IMG/VR virus record: IMGVR_UViG_3300049597_000054
Coordinates: 1-24,658 of that record
Origin: a virus
Reading direction: 5' to 3' (one strand)
DNA length: 24,658 nt
Position numbers and translations under genes: made by a program. This document shows positions 5,689 through 14,500 of this stretch, piece after piece. Positions within the stretch are counted from its first letter, which is position 1, and each line of letters starts with the position of its first letter. Under the pieces are notes generated by a model. It had not been told where the DNA came from. It did no database searches and worked only from the letters and a program-made list of their open reading frames with translations.

Positions 5689-8600
5689 CTACACCTCACT
5701 CAAGTATACGGTCATTTCGGGTCCGCTAACAGACCTACGATAGTTAATATTATATACTACATACCTAACAGATTCTGGAGTTATTAGATCAATACCTTCT
5801 GAATCTTTATAATAAACATTAACCAAGTCTCCAAGTTGTAGGGTTGGCATTGAAAAAATATCCAAACCAATTGATTTACGTGGCCTAATATTTTTATCAA
5901 TTATCCACTCTAGCAAATTTTCTGCAGTGTCTAAATCTTGTATATATATAGAATCTAGGGTAAAATCATTTTTACCATAAAGAATTCTGCTCTGTCTAAT
6001 TTTTTCGTATTGCTCTGTAAACTTAAAGGGAGATTCAGTTATTACAGATCCTTTAATTTCTGGGTCTGAAGTGTTTCCCCTTCTTTTCAAAAAATCATCA
6101 ACGGTTACACTTGTAGTGTTTTCACCAGTAAAAGCAATACCTAAAATTCTAAGTGAATTGTTTGTACTAGAATCTAACAATAGGGCTGAGTCAGTATTAT
6201 TAAATACTAAAAATTCTGCTCCATAAGAATCTGCGGTAAAGCCAGAAACAGTATACCCCTTCAGTCTATTAAATGTTGGGGCAATCTTAGCATATAGTGC
6301 TGGGAAGGCACGTTCATATTTAATATTAAAGTATGCAGCTTCACGCATAATAGTTCCAAATTCTTCAAAGTATAGGTCATATCCTGGGGTAGACGTAGAA
6401 CTTATATCACTTAGATATGTATTCTGTACAATACTGCTTAGGGCATATTTACTAAGAGACTCAATAGCATTAATCTGATTGTCAGAGTCCCCAAAAACTT
6501 TTGCTATTGGAACGTTTGTATCAAACACAGTATTTGTTGCATAGTTTTTACCAAGGGCATAAATATTTTCAAACATGGCCCTTGCATTTCCACGAACAAA
6601 AAGACCAACTGATGAGTTTACTATTGGAAGCGGATCATCATCTGTTACTCTTCCTACTAGCTGTTGATTTATATATAAATAGAAATCTCTTCTTGTTGCA
6701 TTAACGTCAACGTATTCAATAGCTAAGTCGTATACCGTTGGATTTTCCTCACCTGTAAGCCTATACTGTCCAGCAAAGTTTCCATCATCTACGACAATAT
6801 TTCCAATTCCACCCCACAGCTTAACTGGAACTGCCTTAGTTGCTGTTCCTGCTGTTGCACTTATCTTGTCTCCAACACGTAATCCAGAAGTTGATGTTAG
6901 TCCAGTTAGTCTTGCATCCCAAACGGTAGTATAGTCTACAGTTGTTCTTGCGTTTGTTACTGTGCCAGCCGTAGGAGTGGTTCCTCCAGTAACAAGATAA
7001 TTTATTGAGGTAGAGCTATTAATTTTTTCAATTAAAACAGAAGTTGGAGTCCCTCCAAACAAAGTTCCAGTGCCTGCAGTTGCTATTATTTGGTCACCAA
7101 CATCTAGCTGAGAGGTGGAGGTTAGCCCACTTAGAGTTGCTCTAAAAACTCCACCATCAAATGATTCTATGCTTGAGACTGTTCCAGTAGCTCCAAACAC
7201 TATTGGTGTTGGTTGAGTTATGTCTTGAACAACTCCAACTTCTCCAAAAATTATTTCAGACTCTACAATAGTTTTTATGGCAGTTACATTTCCTACAGTA
7301 GGGGCTGTTCCTCCAGTAACACGATAACTAATTGCTCTAGTGCTTTCATTAATTGACGTTACTTCTACAGAAGTTGGAGACCCTCCAAACAAAGTTCCAG
7401 TGCCTGCAGTAGCTGTTATCTTATCTCCTATACGCAATGCAGAGGTAGTTTTGCCTTCTCCAGTTAAAGTAACTATTGCATTCCAAACTGAAGTAACTCC
7501 TACTTGAGATATGGATGAGACTGTTCCTGGACCAAAAGTTCTTTCGGGATCTGGAATAGTTTTTGGACTATTTAAAGTTCCAGCTATTGGTGTAACACCT
7601 CCAACAATACGATAAGAAATTGATGTTCCTGGTCCAACTTGTGTTATTATGGGAGTTCCTCCACCCAAAAATCCTGTATTTGCATCTTTCTTTATTTTAT
7701 AGAAAAGAATATTTTCAACTAATGTGGTTGCTTCTCCATTATCATTTTTTTCTATTAGCTCTTCTATATTGGAGGTAGTCAAAGCTGCTATCTCAAAGTA
7801 GTAGCCATTATTTGTTAGTGGATTTACTAAGTTTATTCCAGCTGAACCACCACCAACAGATATGGTTTGTGTTGGATCAGTACCAGCTATATTAAGATAT
7901 GTCATTCCACCCACAATGCTTTGAGACCTATTTCCTGCTGCTTCAACTTTACCAATGATTCTAAGTCTAGTTCCAAAGTGTTTGTATGCCTTATTGAGTT
8001 TTTTGTGAACATAAGAAATGTGATCTCTTGGAGTAGAGGCGGGAGCAAATGATGGACCATTCATCACCAAGGCTGATGACTGAATTGTAGCTGCTTTAGT
8101 TGTTTTTAAAGAAGAAACGTCTGTTTCTGTAGAATATTTTGAAGACAAAAAGTTTCTAATAATTCCATTTCTTTGAGTTTTTTCTGCAGTTGTTTTTGCT
8201 ACTCCAGCTTCTCCAAGTTCTGTTGTTGGCAATGATGGATTAAAGTCAGTAGTAAAAAGTAAATCACTTCTCATTTCACAACCTTGAATGTTATCATTGT
8301 TTGTCCAGTATGCATCTAGTCCAGCTTTATGACTTACCACTGGTGTCCCAAACTGACCACGGCCATGCGACAACACTTCCCCAGGTTTAAGTTTTATTGG
8401 AGCATCAATTAGCGTATCATTTTCTGTTATTGTTATTCCAGTAATTGTTTCATAATATGGATCAGCAAAGATTCTAACAAGCCCTGTTGGATAAATTTTT
8501 CCATTAAATGGTATCTTTGAAAAGTAATTTTGATATTCAAGGTTATCTGATATCCACACATCGCCAATGCCAGAAACATTATACTCAACAGCATCATACT

Positions 8601-10884
8601 TAATTATTTCTCCATTAGAATAAAGCAATCCTTGAAACCTTGCAATCCAATAAGCGTTTTCTCCAACATCAAAAGTATTATTAATTAATTCACCATTAAC
8701 AGATACGGTTGGGACAGAGTCTGACAAGTCAGTATTTAGTGGCAGTGCTGATAGAACATAGCCAGTCTGGTCTCCAGCATTAGCAGAAGATGTTTTTGAG
8801 CTTCCAGCTGCCTCCCACAATAGAGATGGCTTGTAGATATAACTTCTATCTACAAATTTATTTTGTTGAATAGTTCCAGCTGTTCTTGCAATTTGTCTTG
8901 AAGTAAAATTAATAGTTCCAGCATTAAAAACAGATTTGTCTTGAGAGGAAATTTCAATAATGTTTGGAAGCTTTCCATCTACTGATGATCCATATATTGT
9001 TGTATCTAAAGATCTTTCAGTAGACTCATCTAAAATGTATTCTTTTGTCATTACCACAAAATTATTGTATTCGTCAAAGAACATTGCTGACTGAGTTGCT
9101 CTTGATAGTTGAGCTAAGGTTTCTGCAATGCTTTGTTCTGGTGGAATAAAAAAGTTTGGAATAACTGGATCTAATGAATTGGTTTTTCTTTTGAAGACAT
9201 AATTAGAAAATCCAATTGAGTCTAACAGGATACAAATTGCCTGACTTAAAGATACCTCAGTTAATAATATTCTTGGAGCTTTTAGTGATTCAAAATAAAA
9301 GTAAAAATCTCTTAGCGTAAGAGTGGTTTCTCCTGTTTGTGCATTGCGCTCAGGGAAACCTTCAGAGTATAAAGTTTTAATTGGGACATAATAGTTTGAA
9401 TCATTTACATTTTTTATAACATCATAAAACACAAATTTAATATTTTTTTGAATATGCTTGGCAATAATACTACCACTTTGACTATCAAAGCTCCATTCAT
9501 TGTTTGGATTAAAGGATTGATCATTATCAAATAGGCTTAAACTTCCAGTCCCAGCCATTATTTGTCCTACTGGCAAAGCAGATGATGCCAAGTCAGCTGC
9601 TGCTTTTGTTATGTCAAAAGCTATAATGCTGTTAGATAAATTTGCTACTAGTCTTGGTGATATTTCAATAAGCTCCAATGTAGTATTTGGAATATTCATT
9701 GTTTCTACAACTAAGCGAATACCCTTTAAAAATACAAACTCTCTATAAGTGTTGTTGTCATTTTCATTTTCTACATAGTATGATGGATTAGTAAAATCAG
9801 TTACAAAATGTGTATTTTCATACAGTTCGTCACTACCAATAAACCATCTATAAGATGGAGTAATTGTGTCATAGTCTTCACCATTAAAAATATGCAGAAC
9901 TCCCTTTGAGTTTTCTGTTGAAACAACTAGGTATGCTCTACCAAGAGTATTGATTACTGGCAATGTTACGGCGCTTCTAATAGTGTCAACAAGTACAAAA
10001 TTATTTTTATATTCAGAAGGAATTTCAATTCCATACTCAAGGCTTAGGTGTCCATCTGCATTAAATATCGGGCTTGTGTTGTCATCTCTAAGAGATGTCT
10101 CGTCAAAACTATAAGCAGCCACCCACTGATCAAGCTCGTTTAAGTATTCAACTTTAAATCTTGACGGTACTGTTTTTCTAGATTCTCCAAAAAATGGATC
10201 ATCTATTGTTAATCCGCCAGGAGATCTGAATGGTCCCAAGTCTATACTACCAATATTAGTTTGAAGCTTTACGACAATTCTGTTTGCTGGAACTGGTTCT
10301 TTGTATACTACAAAAGGATTAGTATCTTCAATAGTGTGGTTACCAACAATGCCAGCAGCACTATTTTTTGACACTCCATACTCAGAGCTTATGTTGGTTA
10401 TAGAATCAGTTTCAGTCCTATAAGATCTCCAATATTTAAATTCATCATCTTTGGTTGGCATGTAATATCTTGGACGCAAAAACATATTTACATTTGGAAA
10501 CGATAAATATTTATTATTAAAATATGATAACTTGTTTATACCAGACCTTGGCCTAAATGGTTTTAAACAATCTTCTAAAGAATATAACATTTTTTCTTTA
10601 TCTTTTGGATAAATAAAAATTTGTGGGGTAGTTCCATCTTCTTCAAAACCATCTTGTATGCCAATGTCTGCATCTGTGGCACCAGTATAAAAATTTCCAG
10701 AATCATATGCGTCAAAAATATTTGGAAGTACACTATACTGTGCACTATTTTTCCTATATCTATAGTTACCTATTTTTTGAATATTGTCTGGATTATTCAT
10801 ATTCCATTCTGCAACTACAGCTGTCGCAGACTCAACTGAAAAAGATGTTTCCAGATGATTTTTTAGCTCATCATTCTGAAACAC
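5689..10884 (-). CDS. Giant tail hub/tip protein (1731 aa) with an interrupted concanavalin-like domain
   Basis: By size and position, two genes after the tape measure, this is the central tail hub or tail-associated protein. Residues about 430-640 look hub-like (GTGSLSLFDNDQSF; ETTLTLRDFYFYFESL; FFIPPEQSIAETLAQLSRAT, then SAMFFDEYNNFVVMTKE). The C-terminal ~110 residues (IYIQDLDTAENLLEWIIDKN, then LQLGDLVNVYY) also resemble the end of gp27/Tal-like hub proteins. Residues about 953-1440 contain a concanavalin/LamG-like domain (GYYFEIAAL... ILFYKI; KLWGGIGNIVVDDGNF; DFYLYINQQLVGRV), split by about 279 residues of repeats. No lytic or peptidase motif was recognised. The start is GTG 10882-10884 with a GAGGT ribosome site; it begins directly at the end of the preceding gene. 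Tail role is confident; domain names are inference. Confidence 0.85.
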   Translation of the reverse strand: MFQNDELKNHLETSFSVESATAVVAEWNMNNPDNIQKIGNYRYRKNSAQYSVLPNIFDAYDSGNFYTGATDADIGIQDGFEEDGTTPQIFIYPKDKEKMLYSLEDCLKPFRPRSGINKLSYFNNKYLSFPNVNMFLRPRYYMPTKDDEFKYWRSYRTETDSITNISSEYGVSKNSAAGIVGNHTIEDTNPFVVYKEPVPANRIVVKLQTNIGSIDLGPFRSPGGLTIDDPFFGESRKTVPSRFKVEYLNELDQWVAAYSFDETSLRDDNTSPIFNADGHLSLEYGIEIPSEYKNNFVLVDTIRSAVTLPVINTLGRAYLVVSTENSKGVLHIFNGEDYDTITPSYRWFIGSDELYENTHFVTDFTNPSYYVENENDNNTYREFVFLKGIRLVVETMNIPNTTLELIEISPRLVANLSNSIIAFDITKAAADLASSALPVGQIMAGTGSLSLFDNDQSFNPNNEWSFDSQSGSIIAKHIQKNIKFVFYDVIKNVNDSNYYVPIKTLYSEGFPERNAQTGETTLTLRDFYFYFESLKAPRILLTEVSLSQAICILLDSIGFSNYVFKRKTNSLDPVIPNFFIPPEQSIAETLAQLSRATQSAMFFDEYNNFVVMTKEYILDESTERSLDTTIYGSSVDGKLPNIIEISSQDKSVFNAGTINFTSRQIARTAGTIQQNKFVDRSYIYKPSLLWEAAGSSKTSSANAGDQTGYVLSALPLNTDLSDSVPTVSVNGELINNTFDVGENAYWIARFQGLLYSNGEIIKYDAVEYNVSGIGDVWISDNLEYQNYFSKIPFNGKIYPTGLVRIFADPYYETITGITITENDTLIDAPIKLKPGEVLSHGRGQFGTPVVSHKAGLDAYWTNNDNIQGCEMRSDLLFTTDFNPSLPTTELGEAGVAKTTAEKTQRNGIIRNFLSSKYSTETDVSSLKTTKAATIQSSALVMNGPSFAPASTPRDHISYVHKKLNKAYKHFGTRLRIIGKVEAAGNRSQSIVGGMTYLNIAGTDPTQTISVGGGSAGINLVNPLTNNGYYFEIAALTTSNIEELIEKNDNGEATTLVENILFYKIKKDANTGFLGGGTPIITQVGPGTSISYRIVGGVTPIAGTLNSPKTIPDPERTFGPGTVSSISQVGVTSVWNAIVTLTGEGKTTSALRIGDKITATAGTGTLFGGSPTSVEVTSINESTRAISYRVTGGTAPTVGNVTAIKTIVESEIIFGEVGVVQDITQPTPIVFGATGTVSSIESFDGGVFRATLSGLTSTSQLDVGDQIIATAGTGTLFGGTPTSVLIEKINSSTSINYLVTGGTTPTAGTVTNARTTVDYTTVWDARLTGLTSTSGLRVGDKISATAGTATKAVPVKLWGGIGNIVVDDGNFAGQYRLTGEENPTVYDLAIEYVDVNATRRDFYLYINQQLVGRVTDDDPLPIVNSSVGLFVRGNARAMFENIYALGKNYATNTVFDTNVPIAKVFGDSDNQINAIESLSKYALSSIVQNTYLSDISSTSTPGYDLYFEEFGTIMREAAYFNIKYERAFPALYAKIAPTFNRLKGYTVSGFTADSYGAEFLVFNNTDSALLLDSSTNNSLRILGIAFTGENTTSVTVDDFLKRRGNTSDPEIKGSVITESPFKFTEQYEKIRQSRILYGKNDFTLDSIYIQDLDTAENLLEWIIDKNIRPRKSIGLDIFSMPTLQLGDLVNVYYKDSEGIDLITPESVRYVVYNINYRRSVSGPEMTVYLSEV
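6838..7674 (-). repeat. Tandem Gly/Thr-rich module array splitting a domain of the tail hub (residues ~1071-1349)
   Basis: Two full and two partial copies are visible. The two full copies carry RIGDKITATAGTGTLFGG and DVGDQIIATAGTGTLFGG, each followed by 'PTSV', an 'IN.ST' turn and YxVTGGTxPT. A fourth, truncated copy (RVGDKISATAGTAT) ends at KAVPVKLWGG, where the host domain resumes; a first partial copy (GGGTPIITQVGPGTSISYRIVGG) begins straight after KIKKDANT. Removing the array would join KIKKDANT to KAVPVKLWGG and give a plausible continuous domain. Confidence 0.68.
7040..7410 (-). repeat. Near-identical 41-base direct repeats 330 bases apart
   Basis: Bases 7040-7080 and 7370-7410 match at 40 of 41 positions by eye (both begin gaagttggag and end cagtgcctgcagt). 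The distance is 330 bases, exactly 110 codons. The flanks also match more loosely (for example gttcctccagtaaca near 6980 and 7310). They encode the TATAGTGTLFGG core of two array units. Confidence 0.85.
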
Positions 10885-11556
10885 TTAGACCTCTTCCAGA
10901 GTAACAGAAACATTCCACATATCAAAATTATTTCCACCACGCTTTACAACTGAGTAATTAAAACTTGAAACAAACATTTGACGAGCTTCAGAATAACCTC
11001 TAAGATTTTTGTTGTCAGCAAAAGTAGAATATTTATCGTAACCAAGCAATACCCAAAAAGGTCCTTTATGATTTTCATACCAATTCAAAAGATCTATGCC
11101 ACCAGCTCCGCCATCAACAGTGTATTGAGTTTCTGGACCTAGACCATCTGCGTCTGGAGATTTTTGACTAAGAGATGTAGAAGCGTTTGCTTGATTAAAA
11201 TTAGGGATAGAGCTAAATGATCTTGATGGAAGCATTGACCATGAAGTGTCTATGGTTAGTTTATCTGCAATAAAGAATGACCTCATTGTTCCATTTGCCA
11301 TTCTTTGACGTTGTTCAATTCGTTCATTAGAAACGTTAATTTCAGATCTGTTATGGTCAGAAAGGATTATAAAAGACTGTTCTAACTCTTGTGCCGTAAG
11401 ACCAGTTTCATTAGATCCAAGTTCGTATCCTACAGGAATTAAGTATCCTTCTCCTGTAACTGTTGGAGCCTCATCAGCCCATACCATTGCTTGTGGACGA
11501 CCTGCGGCTGGTCCTCTTAGTCTTCTATTAGACATGTAGTTTTGTGTTACTGTCAT
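10885..11556 (-). CDS. Distal-tail-like protein (first minor tail protein after tape measure)
   Basis: A 223-residue structural protein in the position normally held by the distal tail (Dit) or first tail-tip protein, which joins tail tube to tip hub. Residues about 75-125 (RSEINVSNERIEQRQRMANG, then RSFFIADKLTIDTSW) and about 150-223 (GIDLLNWYENHKGPFWVLLGYD; MFVSSFNYSVVKRG; MWNVSVTLEEV) read as beta strands of a tail-tube-like fold ending in a hydrophobic strand. The start ATG overlaps the tape measure stop (TAATG), and an AGGTGA ribosome site precedes it. A candidate promoter about 120 bases upstream lies within the tape measure gene. I cannot prove the Dit fold from sequence alone; a more general 'minor tail protein' label is the safe fallback. 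Confidence 0.72.
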   Translation of the reverse strand: MTVTQNYMSNRRLRGPAAGRPQAMVWADEAPTVTGEGYLIPVGYELGSNETGLTAQELEQSFIILSDHNRSEINVSNERIEQRQRMANGTMRSFFIADKLTIDTSWSMLPSRSFSSIPNFNQANASTSLSQKSPDADGLGPETQYTVDGGAGGIDLLNWYENHKGPFWVLLGYDKYSTFADNKNLRGYSEARQMFVSSFNYSVVKRGGNNFDMWNVSVTLEEV

Positions 11557-14500
11557 TATCTAATCACCTGTCTTCTAACTCTTTGAGAATCAATACCCTG
11601 CAATTTTTTCATTACAACATTAGCTATTTGGTCTGGGCTGGCATTTGTACCATCAACGTTTACGCTCAAGCTATAATTATACACTGAATTGTCTTGTGAT
11701 GTCAAAGAAGATGCGGTATTTAGTTGACTATTTAGTGGCATAGTTCCACCAGAAGGTGCATAAACTTTTTCTGGCATGTTGTAGACTGGTTTTAAAAAGT
11801 TGTTTGGAATTGTAGGTCCAGAAGGAGTAGAGTATTTAAAGTTTCCACTATTAATGGCTTGAAGCAATGGTGCAAATCGTTTTGTTGAAGCTCTGTTTAC
11901 TACATACTCTCCAGGAGTTAGCATTGCTGGAACTGTATCAGTGCCTTTGGCAAACTTAGCAAATCCACCAGCGGCCATGGCCATTGGCTTAATGTATCCA
12001 CCCTTTGCAACAGCGTAGACATTGCCAAGATTTCTACCTGAAACTGGACGTGTTTTACTAGCTGCTGGAGCTGGTGCTGCTGGAGCACCATCATAAAGAG
12101 TATTAACAACATGAGTAGTTGTAAATGTATCTTGTAGCTTACTCCACTCTCCAACAAGCCCCTTGGCACTTTCTAATGCTTTTAAAACTTCTACTTCATA
12201 AAGAGCAGCATTTGCTTTGGAAGCATCAATTCTAGTATTAATGTTTTCCCATTCAGTTTTACTCTGACCCTGAACTGTAAGATTTTCTTTTGCTGTTGCA
12301 AGCGCTTCGTCTGCAGCAATAACCGCATTTCTTGCATTTTGCAAAGCTCCAAACTCAATAACCTCAACATCTTTTTTAATTTGTTTAATCTCAGCTTCAA
12401 TTTGAGCTCTGGTTCTTCCATTTTGTGTTAGTGCACTTAGCTGTGCTTGTCTTGATGCGTCAAGAGCATTGCCAGCAGCATCTCCCTGAGCAGCAGCATT
12501 TTGAGCTCTAGAATCTTGAATTGCTGAAGCAGCGGCACCAATATCTCCTTGAGATAATGCATCAGCAATAGAAAGCTGAGACTTTTGCTGATTAAGAATA
12601 TCCTGATTTAGCTTCTTTACTTTCTCAAGTGATTTATTCTTTTCATCATAAGCCTTGTTAATTTCATCTTCTTTTTCAGAAATCTTATCTAAGTCTCTTT
12701 CAAGCTCAGAAGATCTTCTTTGATATGCGTCAATTTGTTTTTCAAGAGTTTCAATTATTTTTCTGTTAGCTGCAGTAGCTGATTCATTATTCATTTCAAG
12801 AACGGCTTCTTGAGCATTAAAGACATCCATGACTTTGCTATATACATCTGCAAACTGTTCTGCTCTACCCTCTGGTGTTGAGTTTAGCCAAGCTTCTTCT
12901 TCTGCTCTAGCAGCTCTAATTGCTGTTACAAGTTGATTCCATTTTGCACTACCCACTTTTTGTGATGCTAGTGCTGCTGCGAGCATTGAATCCCCTGCAA
13001 TTTTGGATGACTCAGCTACACCAAGGCCAGCACTTCTTAGTTTGGCATATGCCATAATACTATTCTTAGCTTCTGCTTGCTGTTCTTTAAGACCATCTAT
13101 TGCTTCTTGGAATGAAGACTTTTGCCCTCCTCCACCAACTGGATTAAGCGCTGCTAAAGTTTGTTTTGCGCTATTTAGTTGTGAAGCACTTGCAATAAAA
13201 GCATCAACAGCTGCAGTATTTCCATTTGTGGCATCTGTCAATTGGGCTTGCTGGAAAGCAGCTAACTGTGCAGCATCTCCAATTAAACTATAAGCAAGTT
13301 CAGCATTCATTCCTGCAGCAACTAGGTCATTGTATCCAGTAATTTGAGCTTCAATTGCATCAACTTCAGCGTTAGATTCGTCTAAGTTATTACTAATAAT
13401 TTTTTGAGTATTTAACTTTTGCTGCTCTCTTGTTGCTTTTGCTGTTTCTGCTGCATATTTACTTCTTACTTTATTTGCAGCTGTTTGAAGAGTTGTGTTT
13501 TTAGGGTCTGCAGCAGCATCTCTTAAAGTTTTTAAATCTTCTTCTGCAACTGTAACTCCAGCAACAGTAGCCTCCAAAACCATTGCAACATCATTTGCAT
13601 CTGTTAAACCATTAACAAGATCTTTAAGACCCATATTTTCTGCTAGATTTTGCAACATCCATGTTGGCTGTTCTGAAGAAAGTAGGCTATCAAAAAGACC
13701 ACTAATTGATTGATTATATATGTCTGCTGAAATACTACCATTATCAAAAGCAAGTGTCAAAGAATCAAGTGATGTTTTTGCTACTCCTGCTGCTGCCTTA
13801 GTTTCTTTTTCTACAGTAGCTTTATCTAGTGTTAGTGTGGAATCATTGTAGGCTGAAGTATCTTGTTTATTAAATTCATTTTGTTGATCTATAATTTTTT
13901 GTTGTGCAGCTACCTCTTTATTAAAGTCTGATACAGCCTTGCTTGCTAAATCAGCTGCTGCCTTTGCACTATTTGCATCATTAATTAAAATTGAATTAAA
14001 CTTTAAGTTTAGGTCTGTTCTTTCTGCCTTAGCTGCTATTGCTGAAATAACTGCACTTACTGCGTCATCTTCAAATCCTGAGTTACGAAGCTGTAGTGCC
14101 AAAGACTGTAGCGCAAGGTCTGCCTGTTCTTTAGTTGCATTTTTTATTCCAGAAATTTCTGTTTTAAATTTTTCTGCAAATTCTGGATTTATCATTAAGT
14201 CTACAACTTGTTGTTGTTCTTGTATAGATTTTCCAGAGGTTGCTACCGCTGCTGCGCTTCTTTCTGCCCAGTTAATAGTTTTAGCTGTGACTTCAAATTT
14301 TTCTGCAAGGAATTCTAATTTATCTTTGGACAGGTTTGCAGCTGCTCCAAGTCCTTCAATTTTTCTTCTACTTTCTTCTGCAATGCTATTAAACAATATA
14401 AAGCCACCAACAACAAGAGCTAGGGCTGCAACTACCAATAATACTGGAGAGACTAGTGCTCCAACTGCTGCACTTGCTACTGAAGTAACTGTTGCAAAAG

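Noticed and set aside
13715-13755. TTGACA-17-TGGTAGTAT on the minus strand in the middle of the tape measure gene
   Set aside because: The -10 matches only four of six bases and no gene start is near; most likely chance in AT-rich coding DNA.
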